From: SIG480 sp045636865
GTDB lineage: Bacteria > Bacillota > Clostridia > Oscillospirales > JAAYXM01
Direction: 5' to 3'
Assembly (NCBI GenBank): GCA_045636865.1
Contig: JAZTYJ010000013.1
Span: forward strand, 41,475 to 105,474
DNA: 64,000 nucleotides
The notes below the pieces were generated by a model that saw only the letters and a program-made list of their open reading frames with translations, was not told where the DNA came from and made no database searches. The first letter of the stretch is position 1, and the number at the start of each line of letters is the position of its first letter. The position numbers and the translations under genes were made by a program. Below, piece by piece: positions 42,908-51,447 of the stretch.

Positions 42908-43834
42908 TTATTTAAAATAAGTACCTTCAATGCTTTCGTGTCCTCTGAAATAATCAGCAGGTGCCATTCTCTTTCCGCTCTCAACCTGGAAAAGCGTTAT
43001 AACTATACTTCCGTCTGCAGTTGCAACCTCAAGCCCGTTTTTCAAAAGCTTAAGCACCCGTCCTGCAGTATTTGTTTTTGAATCTCCTTTGACCGCGGAA
43101 TATATCTTTATTCTTCCGATTTCGCTGTCGGTAAATGCAATCGGCCACGAAAAACTTCCGCGGATAAGATTTAAAACTTCATCTGTCGTCTTATTCCAAT
43201 CAATTTTTGCATTCTCTTTGATTATCGGAGGCGCATATGTTGCAAGCGAGTCGTCCTGCTTCTGCGGAATCATGCTTCCGGCTGTAACGGCATCAACAGT
43301 TTCGACAAGAAGATCGGCACCACAGACAGAGAGCTTTTCAAAAACACTTTCCGAGGTATCCGTCTCTTCTATTATTACTTCTTTTTTGAGAAGTATGTCT
43401 CCCGTATCGAGCCCTTCATTCATAAGCATTGTCGTAACACCTGTTACCTTATCGCCATTTAAGACAGCGTGCTGAATTGGTGCACTGCCTCTGTATTTCG
43501 GAAGAAGTGAGCCATGAACGTTTATACAACCATATTTTGGAAAATCAAGCACGTATTTCGGAAGAATTTTTCCGTATGCTACAACAACTATCATTTCCGG
43601 CTTAAGCTCATCAAGAAGCGGTGCTATCGCATCATTTTTGAGAGATGTCGGCTGAAAAACCGGTATATTCTCTGTAAGCGCATACTCCTTTACAGGTGTC
43701 ATAAACACTTTCATACCGCGACCTTTAGGTTTGTCCTCGCGTGTTATTACTCCGCAGATTTCATGTCCTGCCTCTATAAGCTTTTTAAGCGGTAAAACAG
43801 CAAAATCCGGAGTTCCCATATATAAAATCTTCAT
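42908..43834 (-). CDS. fmt: Methionyl-tRNA formyltransferase
   Basis: A 308-residue enzyme formylating initiator Met-tRNA with 10-formyl-THF. MGTPDFAV (residues 6-13), the catalytic NVHGSLLPKYRGSAPI with His and the downstream DTGDILL are intact, and a C-terminal OB-like domain is present. The start at 43834 follows GAGG and lies 1 nt from the def stop. def and fmt form the usual pair for adding and removing the formyl group. Confidence 0.97.
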   Translation of the reverse strand: MKILYMGTPDFAVLPLKKLIEAGHEICGVITREDKPKGRGMKVFMTPVKEYALTENIPVFQPTSLKNDAIAPLLDELKPEMIVVVAYGKILPKYVLDFPKYGCINVHGSLLPKYRGSAPIQHAVLNGDKVTGVTTMLMNEGLDTGDILLKKEVIIEETDTSESVFEKLSVCGADLLVETVDAVTAGSMIPQKQDDSLATYAPPIIKENAKIDWNKTTDEVLNLIRGSFSWPIAFTDSEIGRIKIYSAVKGDSKTNTAGRVLKLLKNGLEVATADGSIVITLFQVESGKRMAPADYFRGHESIEGTYFK

Positions 43835-43835
43835 A

Positions 43836-44291
43836 CTAATCCTCTTCGTAATACTCAATTACTTTGTCCTTGAAAAGAACTCCGTCGAGATGGTCTATCT
43901 CGTGGCAGAAAGCTCTTGCAAGAAGCTCCTCGCCCGTAACGATGTATTCTTTTCCGAATCTATCCTGAGCCTTAACCGTGACCTTCATCGGTCTTGAAAC
44001 CGAGCCGTATACACCCGGAATGCTGAGACATCCCTCAGGACCTGTCTGCTCACCCTCAACCGCGATTATCTCCGGGTTTATAAGCTCATAAAAATCAGGC
44101 TCAACGCTGACTATTGCAATTCTCTTTAATATCCCTACCTGCGGGGCTGCAAGCCCTACACCGTTTGCGAGAACGAGCGTATCGTTCATATCATCAAGCA
44201 GAGTGTGCAAACGCTCGTCAAAATCCTTTACTTCTCTGCATTTTTTTCGGAGAACCGAATCTCCTTCTGTTACGATGTTTCTTAAAGCCAT
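43836..44291 (-). CDS. def: Peptide deformylase
   Basis: A 151-residue metalloprotease that removes the N-formyl group from new proteins. The three family motifs are present: GVGLAAPQVG, EGCLSIPG (metal Cys) and HEIDHLDG (two metal His and catalytic Glu). It lies 10 nt after priA and next to fmt. Short type-I-like form. Confidence 0.97.
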   Translation of the reverse strand: MALRNIVTEGDSVLRKKCREVKDFDERLHTLLDDMNDTLVLANGVGLAAPQVGILKRIAIVSVEPDFYELINPEIIAVEGEQTGPEGCLSIPGVYGSVSRPMKVTVKAQDRFGKEYIVTGEELLARAFCHEIDHLDGVLFKDKVIEYYEED

Positions 44292-44301
44292 TTTTCTTCT
44301 C

Positions 44302-46776
44302 CTAAAAATCTGTTGTATTTATATCGGGTATTATACTGATATCCTTATTTCTTTTATCCTTCATAAAGTCGCGGATAAGCCTTGAAACCAACTCTCTTGC
44401 AAGCTTTGTGTTTCTCATGCACAAGATAAGTTTATATCTGAATTTTCCGTTTATCTTGACGATTCCCGACGGTGCGGGTCCGAGCACCCGCACAGACAAG
44501 TCTTTATATTCGTTTTCAAGTGCATAGCGCACCGTTTCGGAAAGTCTGCTGCATGACCTGAAGGCAGACATTTCGTCCTGCGCTACGACAGTCAGTGAAA
44601 AGACATCCGAAAACGGCGGAAAATCACGTAATTCGCGAAGTTTTATCTCATTTTCATAAAATTCGTCATAATCCTGCTTTGACGCCGCCTGTATTATAAA
44701 GTTCTTTGGCATATACGTCTGAATGACAGCTCTGCCCTCACGACTTCCGCGACCTGCACGTCCGACGACCTGGGTAATTAACGAAAAAGCGTTCTCCGAT
44801 GTTTTATAATTCTCATTGAAAATCGCCTGATCTGCCGCGAGGACACCGACAAGCGTAACGTTTTCAAAGTCAAGCCCCTTTGTTATCATTTGAGTTCCGA
44901 GAAGTATATCAATCTTTTCATCACGGAACTTGTTTAAAAGCTTCTCGTGAGATGCTTTTTGAGACGTTGTGTCCATATCCATACGAACTATCCCAACTCC
45001 CGGAAACAACGTTTCAAGCTCTTCTTCAACGCGTTGTGTTCCGAATCCTACAAACCGCATTTTTGCGCCGCAAACAGAACACTCTTTCTCGGCGCGAACG
45101 GAATATCCGCAATGATGGCACATAAGTCTGCCGTTTTTAGAGTGATAAACAAGCGGAACACTGCAATTCGGGCATCCCGGAACTTCTCCGCACTCATCGC
45201 AAAGCATATATTTGCTTGCACCGCGACGGTTTAAAAACAAAATGCTCTGCTCACCGTTATTTATATTTTTTTCAAGCTCTGTAAAAAGCTCACGACCGAT
45301 TATTGAATCCGAGCCTTCGCGCAGATTTTTCCTGAGATCTGATATAACGACGCGCGGAAGCGGTTTTTCATTAAATCGCTCCGGTAAGGTATGGAGACTG
45401 TATTTTCCGCTTTTCGCAAAATACATACTCTCAACAGACGGAGTTGCCGAACCGAGAAGCAATAGTGCCGAATCGCTGACACATCTGAATTTTGCAACAT
45501 CTCTTGCGTGATATCTGGGATTTGATGAGGATTTGTATGTATCCTCCTGTTCTTCGTCTATGATAATGATTCCGATATCTGAAAGAGGCGAAAATATAGC
45601 AGAACGTGTTCCTACAACAACATCAACTTCGCCGTTTCTGATCCTTTTCCATTCATCGTATCTCTCGCCCTGCGACAACGCGCTGTGCATAATCGCCGTG
45701 CGCTCTCCGAAATATCCGTAAACTTTAGCGAGAAGCTGCGGCGTAAGTGAAATTTCAGGAACCAGCAAAACTGCACGTTTCCCGCACTTTATTACCTCTT
45801 CTATAAGTCTGAAATAAACAAGCGTTTTTCCGCTTCCCGTAACACCGTGCAAAAGTGCACATGACGGACCTTTTCCGATTTTTTCAGCTATCTCTGAAAA
45901 AGCCTTTTCCTGCATTGGATTAAGCTCAATTTCATTCTGCCTCGAAAGCGTCTCCGGGCGCGGTCTGCGATAAACCTCAACATCCTCAAAGCTTATAATT
46001 CCGTTTTTTCGGAGCGTTGAAAGCTGTGCGGGAGTTATACCTGTATAATAGCTTATCTCTCGCGACATTACCGCACCAAGATCAAGAAGCAACTTCAGCG
46101 TTTCTCTTGCCTGAATCTTCGGTTTCTTTTTTGATATATACTCTTCAATTTCCTCTTTTGATACGTTAAGTCGGACAAGCCTTTCGGTCTTGTCCGATAT
46201 ATTTCGCATAAATTCTTCCGACTCAATTATGCACCCTGGCTTTATAAGGCACGACACAACTTTGTCGGTGTTTTCTTTGCCGTAAAGCTTTTCTAATTCT
46301 TCCCTTTTGGCAGGATTTTCGGATTTGAAGATAAACTCGCAGATTTCTCTTCCGCACTCGATTTTTGAAACCTGCACAATCGCATCGTCAAGAGATATAT
46401 TTTCAGAGGGTGTATATAACTTGCGGAATTTATGCCATACGCCCGCCGGAAGCATAGCTTTTGCGGCATCAAAAAATGTGCAGAAGCACATTTCGCGGAC
46501 ATAGAGCGCAAGTTTTATCATCCTCTCATCAAGCAAGGGAGATGAGTCAATTATCTCGTCTATGGGTTTGAGTTTAAATCCTGACGGTTCTGTCAGCTCT
46601 CTGACCTCAAGGATAATTCCTTCAGTTTTTCTTCTGCCCTTGCCGAACGTAACGCGCACGCGAACACCCGGGGCAGCCGCTTTTGACAGTGCCTCGGGCA
46701 GCAGATATTCATAAGGTTTATCAATCGCATATGTCGCCGCTTCAACAGCTACATACGCCGAGAGCTTCTTCTCCAA
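44302..46776 (-). CDS. priA: Primosomal protein N' (replication restart helicase)
   Basis: An 824-residue helicase that rebuilds replisomes at stalled forks. An N-terminal DNA-binding region (1-105), winged-helix part, then Walker A GVTGSGKT, DEEQ box, and eight zinc-binding Cys in CDECGEVPGCPNC..CHHCGY..CSVCG; motif VI region VVGRAGRGSREG. The start is TTG at 46776 following GGAGGG by 8 nt. It is 20 nt after rpoZ. Confidence 0.96.
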   Translation of the reverse strand: MEKKLSAYVAVEAATYAIDKPYEYLLPEALSKAAAPGVRVRVTFGKGRRKTEGIILEVRELTEPSGFKLKPIDEIIDSSPLLDERMIKLALYVREMCFCTFFDAAKAMLPAGVWHKFRKLYTPSENISLDDAIVQVSKIECGREICEFIFKSENPAKREELEKLYGKENTDKVVSCLIKPGCIIESEEFMRNISDKTERLVRLNVSKEEIEEYISKKKPKIQARETLKLLLDLGAVMSREISYYTGITPAQLSTLRKNGIISFEDVEVYRRPRPETLSRQNEIELNPMQEKAFSEIAEKIGKGPSCALLHGVTGSGKTLVYFRLIEEVIKCGKRAVLLVPEISLTPQLLAKVYGYFGERTAIMHSALSQGERYDEWKRIRNGEVDVVVGTRSAIFSPLSDIGIIIIDEEQEDTYKSSSNPRYHARDVAKFRCVSDSALLLLGSATPSVESMYFAKSGKYSLHTLPERFNEKPLPRVVISDLRKNLREGSDSIIGRELFTELEKNINNGEQSILFLNRRGASKYMLCDECGEVPGCPNCSVPLVYHSKNGRLMCHHCGYSVRAEKECSVCGAKMRFVGFGTQRVEEELETLFPGVGIVRMDMDTTSQKASHEKLLNKFRDEKIDILLGTQMITKGLDFENVTLVGVLAADQAIFNENYKTSENAFSLITQVVGRAGRGSREGRAVIQTYMPKNFIIQAASKQDYDEFYENEIKLRELRDFPPFSDVFSLTVVAQDEMSAFRSCSRLSETVRYALENEYKDLSVRVLGPAPSGIVKINGKFRYKLILCMRNTKLARELVSRLIRDFMKDKRNKDISIIPDINTTDF

Positions 46777-46796
46777 AAAAAATCCCTCCGAAGAGA

Positions 46797-46997
46797 TTAT
46801 TCTGCTATCGGCACTCCTGCAAGCTTGCCTTCTGCAATCTCGTTTACAGCAAGGCTTACCGGCTTTTCCGGAAGTTCAATCTTTTCTTCTTCTGCATATT
46901 CTGCAATCTCGCGTGCTCTTCTTGCTGCAAGATTTACAAGAAGGTATCTTCCCTTTACCTCTTTTAAAAGATCACTCATAGCGGGATACAATAACAT
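46797..46997 (-). CDS. rpoZ: RNA polymerase omega subunit
   Basis: A 66-residue protein with the omega N-terminus MLLYPAMSDLLKEVKGRYLLVNLAARRAREIA; it helps fold and assemble beta'. AGGAGG lies 7 nt before the ATG. It lies between remA and priA with no gmk gene between remA and rpoZ. Confidence 0.92.
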   Translation of the reverse strand: MLLYPAMSDLLKEVKGRYLLVNLAARRAREIAEYAEEEKIELPEKPVSLAVNEIAEGKLAGVPIAE

Positions 46998-47023
46998 AGC
47001 TTTTCCTCCTGAATTTGGTTAAT

Positions 47024-47296
47024 TTATTTTTCAGAACCTTCGTCCTGTGATTCTGCCATATCTTTTCCGTTTACACGGCTTGAAATTGAAACCGGAAGAA
47101 TTGCAGAGAGAATAACGTGGTCGCTGTCCATAATTATTACGGCGCGAGTTCTTCTTCCGTAGGATGCATCAATGAGCATCCCTCTCTCTTTTGCTTCCTG
47201 AATCATTCTCTTAATAGGTGCAGACTCCGGGCTTACAACCGTGATTATTCTGTCTGCCGAAACAACGTTTCCGAATCCTATATTTACGAGTTTCAT
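47024..47296 (-). CDS. remA: RemA/DUF370 DNA-binding regulator
   Basis: A 90-residue protein with the DUF370 core (NIGFGNVVSADRIITVVSPESAPIKRM and IDASYGRRTRAVIIMDSDHVILSA). In Bacillus, RemA binds DNA as a ring-like oligomer and activates matrix and osmolyte genes. The acidic C-terminal tail (about 15 residues) is variable. It follows yicC by 11 nt, its usual partner. Confidence 0.93.
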   Translation of the reverse strand: MKLVNIGFGNVVSADRIITVVSPESAPIKRMIQEAKERGMLIDASYGRRTRAVIIMDSDHVILSAILPVSISSRVNGKDMAESQDEGSEK

Positions 47297-47307
47297 AAAA
47301 TCAACTC

Positions 47308-48186
47308 CTATTCGATGTTCTGAACCTGCTCGCGTATTTTTTCGATTTCTGCTTTGATATCAACTACTGTTGAAGTAATCTGAAGGTCATTCGCCTTTGA
47401 ACCCATTGTGTTGACTTCGCGGTTGATTTCCTGAACCAGAAAATCGAGTTTTCTACCGATAGCTCCGCCGTTTTTGAGCATATCTCTAAACTGTGCGATA
47501 TGACTCCTTAATCGCACGGTTTCTTCGTCTATCGCTATTTTATCTGCATATATCGCAGCCTCTGTGAGAATTCTCTGCGGGTCGATCATCGCACTTTCAA
47601 GCACTTCCTGCATTCTTGCAAGAAGCTTTGCCCTGTACTCACCGACACACTCGGGAGAGCGTTTTTCAACCGATGTTGCAAGCTCTTCAATTTTTGAAAG
47701 GCGCGATGAAATATCATCGCAGAGACGGCTTCCCTCACGGAGTCTCATTTCTGTGTGACCGCAGAGCGCCGCCTTTACGACAGCCACTACGTCTGCAGTT
47801 ACTTCTTCAATGTCGTTTTCTTCTTTTTCAACCGAGAATACATCGGGGATTCTCATAACCTCTGAAGCCGACGAAAGACCGCGAAGACCGTAGTCATCCT
47901 CAAGCCTCTCAACTGCCGTGAGATAACCCTTTAAAAGCGGCTCATTAATCTTTACAAGAACTTTCTCCGCTTCAGAATTGTCGATTGTAACAAACACGTC
48001 AACCTTGCCGCGCTCGATACTTTCCGATACTGCGCTCTTTATCGCATCTTCAAGAAAGACAAACGCTCTCGGAGCCTTTACCGTGCAGTCAAGGTATCTG
48101 TGGTTTACGCTTTTTACCTCTATGGTTATGCCGCGCATATGTAAATTCTCGGATGCGCGACCATATCCTGTCATACTTTTTACCAT
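47308..48186 (-). CDS. yicC: YicC/YloC-family endoribonuclease
   Basis: A 292-residue protein with the strict N-terminus MVKSMTGYGRAS and a C-terminal DUF1732 part ending GRKLDFLVQEINREVNTMGSKAND. Homologues act as RNA endonucleases in E. coli and Bacillus. It opens the long yicC-to-radA block behind its own sigma-A promoter. Confidence 0.95.
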   Translation of the reverse strand: MVKSMTGYGRASENLHMRGITIEVKSVNHRYLDCTVKAPRAFVFLEDAIKSAVSESIERGKVDVFVTIDNSEAEKVLVKINEPLLKGYLTAVERLEDDYGLRGLSSASEVMRIPDVFSVEKEENDIEEVTADVVAVVKAALCGHTEMRLREGSRLCDDISSRLSKIEELATSVEKRSPECVGEYRAKLLARMQEVLESAMIDPQRILTEAAIYADKIAIDEETVRLRSHIAQFRDMLKNGGAIGRKLDFLVQEINREVNTMGSKANDLQITSTVVDIKAEIEKIREQVQNIE

Positions 48187-48226
48187 AGTTTATCCCTCTG
48201 TTTCCTTAAAATAAGCCAATAGAACT

Positions 48227-48256
48227 ATTATATCAATTTTTACTTGTTTTTGTCAA
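48227..48256 (-). promoter_or_regulatory. Promoter of the yicC-to-radA block
   Basis: Minus strand: TTGACA (48256-48251), 18-nt spacer, TATAAT (48232-48227). Both boxes match consensus exactly. It drives at least 16 genes, since no terminator was found before radA. Confidence 0.85.
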
Positions 48257-48261
48257 ATATG

Positions 48262-48771
48262 TCAGCCGTTTATATTGCATCTCGAATTAACGTATATCGA
48301 CATTTTTCCAATGAATATGTCATAGAAAATAAAAGCTATATTATAAAACAAAAAGAAGAAGCGATGTCCCATTATGATTATCTTTCCGACGTTTGTGAGA
48401 AAGGACATAGAAACATACAATGCGGCAAATACAAGCAGATTCGCCGCTACTAATTTTAAAGCCCATGAAATATACGCCTTTCCTGTCTTTTCAAAAAGAT
48501 TTTTGAGAATTGGATAAAAACCGAAAAGAAAAGCATACAAAACAACACAGCTTTTGTCCGGAACTAAAAAGAACGAGAGCACAGCTACTGCCAAAAACAT
48601 AATCATCGTATACTTATACCCGCATCTTGTAAGTGCCACGGACGTAACAACTCCGCAGATTGCAAGGATACTTATCGACATCGTCGAAAAAACCGACGAC
48701 ATAAACAAAAGAAGAAGCGATAACGCTGCAAATACCGCGCAAAGCGAAATATTTTTAGTTTCTTTTTTCAT
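48262..48771 (-). CDS. Small polytopic membrane protein, unknown
   Basis: A 169-residue protein with about five hydrophobic segments, starting ISLCAVFAALSLLLLFMSSVF. The shape recalls ECF-transporter S components or DUF2232 proteins, but no family motif is recognised. The start has no clear ribosome-binding site; the gene lies 3 nt after the DnaJ-like gene, suggesting translational coupling. Its stop is a few bases from the yicC promoter. Confidence 0.65.
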   Translation of the reverse strand: MKKETKNISLCAVFAALSLLLLFMSSVFSTMSISILAICGVVTSVALTRCGYKYTMIMFLAVAVLSFFLVPDKSCVVLYAFLFGFYPILKNLFEKTGKAYISWALKLVAANLLVFAALYVSMSFLTNVGKIIIMGHRFFFLFYNIAFIFYDIFIGKMSIYVNSRCNING

Positions 48772-48774
48772 AAC

Positions 48775-49347
48775 TTAACAGCAGTTGCAGAGACAATCTG
48801 CACACATAAGTCCCGCACAGCAATCACACGGTGAAAGTCCTGCCCCTGCTCCACCTCCAAATCCGCTGCCCTGAAACTGAAGACGTCTGTAAGCTTCGGC
48901 ATATTCAGGGTTTTGAGGATCCATAGAGCACGCGGTTGCAAAATATGTCCTTGCATTATCAAGCCAGCCTTTACGGAGCATAACACTTCCCATAAGGAAG
49001 TTCCACTCCGCATCGTGCACTGTCTCGCGCGAGAGAAGGCTCTCTGCAAGAGCAATATTGTTCTGTGCTATTGCCTGACGTATTGCGGCGTATTTTCCGC
49101 TTGTGTTATAGCCTGCATACGACGAACCTGAAGATGATGAGCCCGAAGAGTTTCCTCCCGCTCTTGAATTCATTATGGCATCATATGCCTCGTTAATTTC
49201 CTTCATCTTTTCTTCCGCAAGGTCGGCAAGAGGATTATTGATGTAATTGTCCGGGTGATACTTTTTTGCAAGCTCACGATAAGCTTTTTTCACTTCATCA
49301 TTTGACGCAGAGCTTGAGACACCAAGAACTGCATATGGATCTTTCAT
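48775..49347 (-). CDS. J-domain protein with TPR-like part and cysteine-packed tail
   Basis: A 190-residue protein. Residues 1-65 form a J domain with the HPD triad (KKYHPDNY), which would stimulate a DnaK ATPase. A Gly/Ser linker (66-83) is followed by a helical TPR-like region (84-160) and a Gly-rich stretch. The end, CDCCAGLMCADCLCNCC, contains nine Cys in 17 residues and could bind metal or be exposed to oxidation. It overlaps the DUF5685 gene by 4 nt, so the two are likely coupled partners. Client unknown. Confidence 0.88.
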   Translation of the reverse strand: MKDPYAVLGVSSSASNDEVKKAYRELAKKYHPDNYINNPLADLAEEKMKEINEAYDAIMNSRAGGNSSGSSSSGSSYAGYNTSGKYAAIRQAIAQNNIALAESLLSRETVHDAEWNFLMGSVMLRKGWLDNARTYFATACSMDPQNPEYAEAYRRLQFQGSGFGGGAGAGLSPCDCCAGLMCADCLCNCC

Positions 49348-50198
49348 ATTTTCTTTTTCTCCTTATTAAGCACCGTATAAACGGAATTTTTCATTCCAAG
49401 CTCAATTATGTTTCTTATAAGACCTGAGTTTTCTCCCTGCGGCAAAATCTCAAAAGCTCTTAAAACTGCCTCTTTGCTCATAGCAAGTATTTCGACAACC
49501 TCGTTTCTTGTTTCTTCGGGAATAGTTTCCGAATTCACGCGGAACCTTTCGGCAATCGGGTTGTATCTGCCGCGCACTGCATCCTCTTCAAAATCATCAA
49601 GCGCATCAATTATATAAACAAATCTTCCGATGTGGTAAAACATCTCCCGAAGGACTCTCGAAACCACATCATCACCGCAAGCGATATCCGACAGCATATT
49701 TGCAAATTTGTGGGCTGCTTCGTCAATGGATGCACATCGCTCTTTTTCAAGCTCCGAAAGCTCAAGATAATTTGTCTTTGCTTTTTGTGTGTAATCAGAT
49801 ATCTTTTTTGATGCCTTTTTGTACGCACCGTTAAGCAGCATTCTCGGAACACGCGCACGAAAAAAGCTTTTAAAAAAGGTATTATCGGAAACATCGTCAC
49901 AAAGTTTTAAGTATGTCAGAACAACTGAAATGTCAGCAACCGAGTCATACACATCAGACCTTGCACACATTCTGCCCGCAGGACAGACAATGCAACGTTT
50001 TTTAACAGTTTCACCCGCTACGTTATACGCATCGGATAACAGCAGCGCAAGGAATGTAAAATCATAATTTACTATGAACCTTGACAGAAATCCGCAACGC
50101 GAAGACAATGCATTACAGAGACCGCAGTACGCCGCACGATACGCGTCGTACTCACGCATTTTAAGTTCACACTTAAGTGGTCTTATATATCCAAACAT
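49344..50198 (-). CDS. DUF5685 family protein
   Basis: A 284-residue, mostly helical protein. The N-terminal part is Cys-rich: YCGLCNALSSRC, then CIVCPAGRMC. The middle contains an acidic IDALDDFEEDAVRGRYNP motif that could bind a metal. DUF5685 members are typically found beside a J-domain gene in Clostridia, as here. Function unknown; it resembles no enzyme I can name. It lies 2 nt after cdaR with no strong ribosome-binding site. Confidence 0.75.
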   Translation of the reverse strand: MFGYIRPLKCELKMREYDAYRAAYCGLCNALSSRCGFLSRFIVNYDFTFLALLLSDAYNVAGETVKKRCIVCPAGRMCARSDVYDSVADISVVLTYLKLCDDVSDNTFFKSFFRARVPRMLLNGAYKKASKKISDYTQKAKTNYLELSELEKERCASIDEAAHKFANMLSDIACGDDVVSRVLREMFYHIGRFVYIIDALDDFEEDAVRGRYNPIAERFRVNSETIPEETRNEVVEILAMSKEAVLRAFEILPQGENSGLIRNIIELGMKNSVYTVLNKEKKKI

Positions 50199-50200
50199 AT

Positions 50201-51430
50201 TTAGTTTACTTCAACGTAAATAACGTATTCCTCTGCCTTAACGACCTCATCTTCAGAAAAACCGTCTACCTGAACGACAACCGGAACAGGATGCGTTCCG
50301 CGGCTTAATACCATCGACTGAAGGTCTGCAATAACACGGACATTTGATGCATTTACCTTCTCAAGCACTTCAGCAGTACCGAGCAAAACTACATCGAGGC
50401 TCGTTGTAACCGGCTTGACTCTGTAGCCTGAAGGCAAGGTATAGGTATTTATAACCTGGATGAGCGTTGTTTTTACGGATTTTTTGCTGATTCCGTCAAA
50501 CTCTATCTTTGCACTTGCATCAACTTTTCCGCTTAAATTGAGAATACCGTCAGGCATTGTCAACGTGAATTTCTTTGTCATACCCGAGCTGATATCCGAA
50601 ATCTTTATCGCACCCGCAGGAATGCTTGAGAGCTGATTTAAAATACTTTCTTCTCCTGCAACAAGAATGGTTTTGGGATCAAAGCTGTAGTTCACAAACT
50701 TTTTGAGCGAATCACTTCCCTGAACATCAAGTGATAGCGGGATTTCCTTTGTGTAAAGAATCGGAATAAAAATGTCTATCGCCTCATAATCGGATGTAAC
50801 TTCCGAATTCTTTATGAGTTTTCCGTCAATGTCATAAAACTCATAGCTCATTTTTCCCGAAATCGTAGACTTGGAATTCTTCTGCGGAAGCTTTACCTGC
50901 GCGTATGAAATTTTTTCAACATCTTCCTGAAGTCCCGTAAGTTTGAGTTCTTTCGGAATTATCGTAACTCTGCTCTGGTCGATGACATAACCTTCCGAAA
51001 CAAGGTCTTCCGTATCAATGCGGACAGGAACTACGTTTACGTCCTCCTCATCAAGCTTAACCGTGAGCTTTTCGGGATGCTTATCGCGAATTGTATATGC
51101 TGCTGATGGAAGTGAGACCGTATACGGAAGCTCGTATGTACCTGCACTCGTAATCTTTGAAATATCGACCGTGACTTTGATATCTGATGCATTGAGTGAA
51201 ACAATATCCTGTCTCTTACCCGAAACCTCAATGTCTACGGTATAATCACCCACAAGTGTGAGGTTTTTCGAAGTCATAAGCTCTTCCTCACCTGTGAAAG
51301 CAGGCGCAATTCCCCTGAACTTATAGCTTTTTGAAAGGTCTGTTGCGTTTACAACGTAAAGCCACAAAACAACCGCCACTATAACGGAAACTACTTTCGT
51401 TATTACATCATGCTTCTTTAACCATGCCAT
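50201..51430 (-). CDS. cdaR: CdaA regulatory protein CdaR (YbbR domains)
   Basis: A 409-residue protein with one N-terminal membrane helix (about 10-32) and then three to four extracellular YbbR repeats rich in beta strands, each with a V-x-V-P/I-D type edge. CdaR modulates the membrane-bound diadenylate cyclase CdaA. The start at 51430 (MAWLKKH) follows GGAGGG; an in-frame ATG at 51448 overlaps that site and the cdaA stop. The gene usually next, glmM, is not present here. Confidence 0.9.
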   Translation of the reverse strand: MAWLKKHDVITKVVSVIVAVVLWLYVVNATDLSKSYKFRGIAPAFTGEEELMTSKNLTLVGDYTVDIEVSGKRQDIVSLNASDIKVTVDISKITSAGTYELPYTVSLPSAAYTIRDKHPEKLTVKLDEEDVNVVPVRIDTEDLVSEGYVIDQSRVTIIPKELKLTGLQEDVEKISYAQVKLPQKNSKSTISGKMSYEFYDIDGKLIKNSEVTSDYEAIDIFIPILYTKEIPLSLDVQGSDSLKKFVNYSFDPKTILVAGEESILNQLSSIPAGAIKISDISSGMTKKFTLTMPDGILNLSGKVDASAKIEFDGISKKSVKTTLIQVINTYTLPSGYRVKPVTTSLDVVLLGTAEVLEKVNASNVRVIADLQSMVLSRGTHPVPVVVQVDGFSEDEVVKAEEYVIYVEVN

Positions 51431-51447
51431 ATAAGTAATTCCCTCCA

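Noticed and set aside
48244..48453. Plus-strand frame over the end of the 48.3-48.8 kb membrane protein gene
   Set aside because: Composition is a shadow of the membrane gene and the frame crosses the yicC promoter; no ribosome-binding site.
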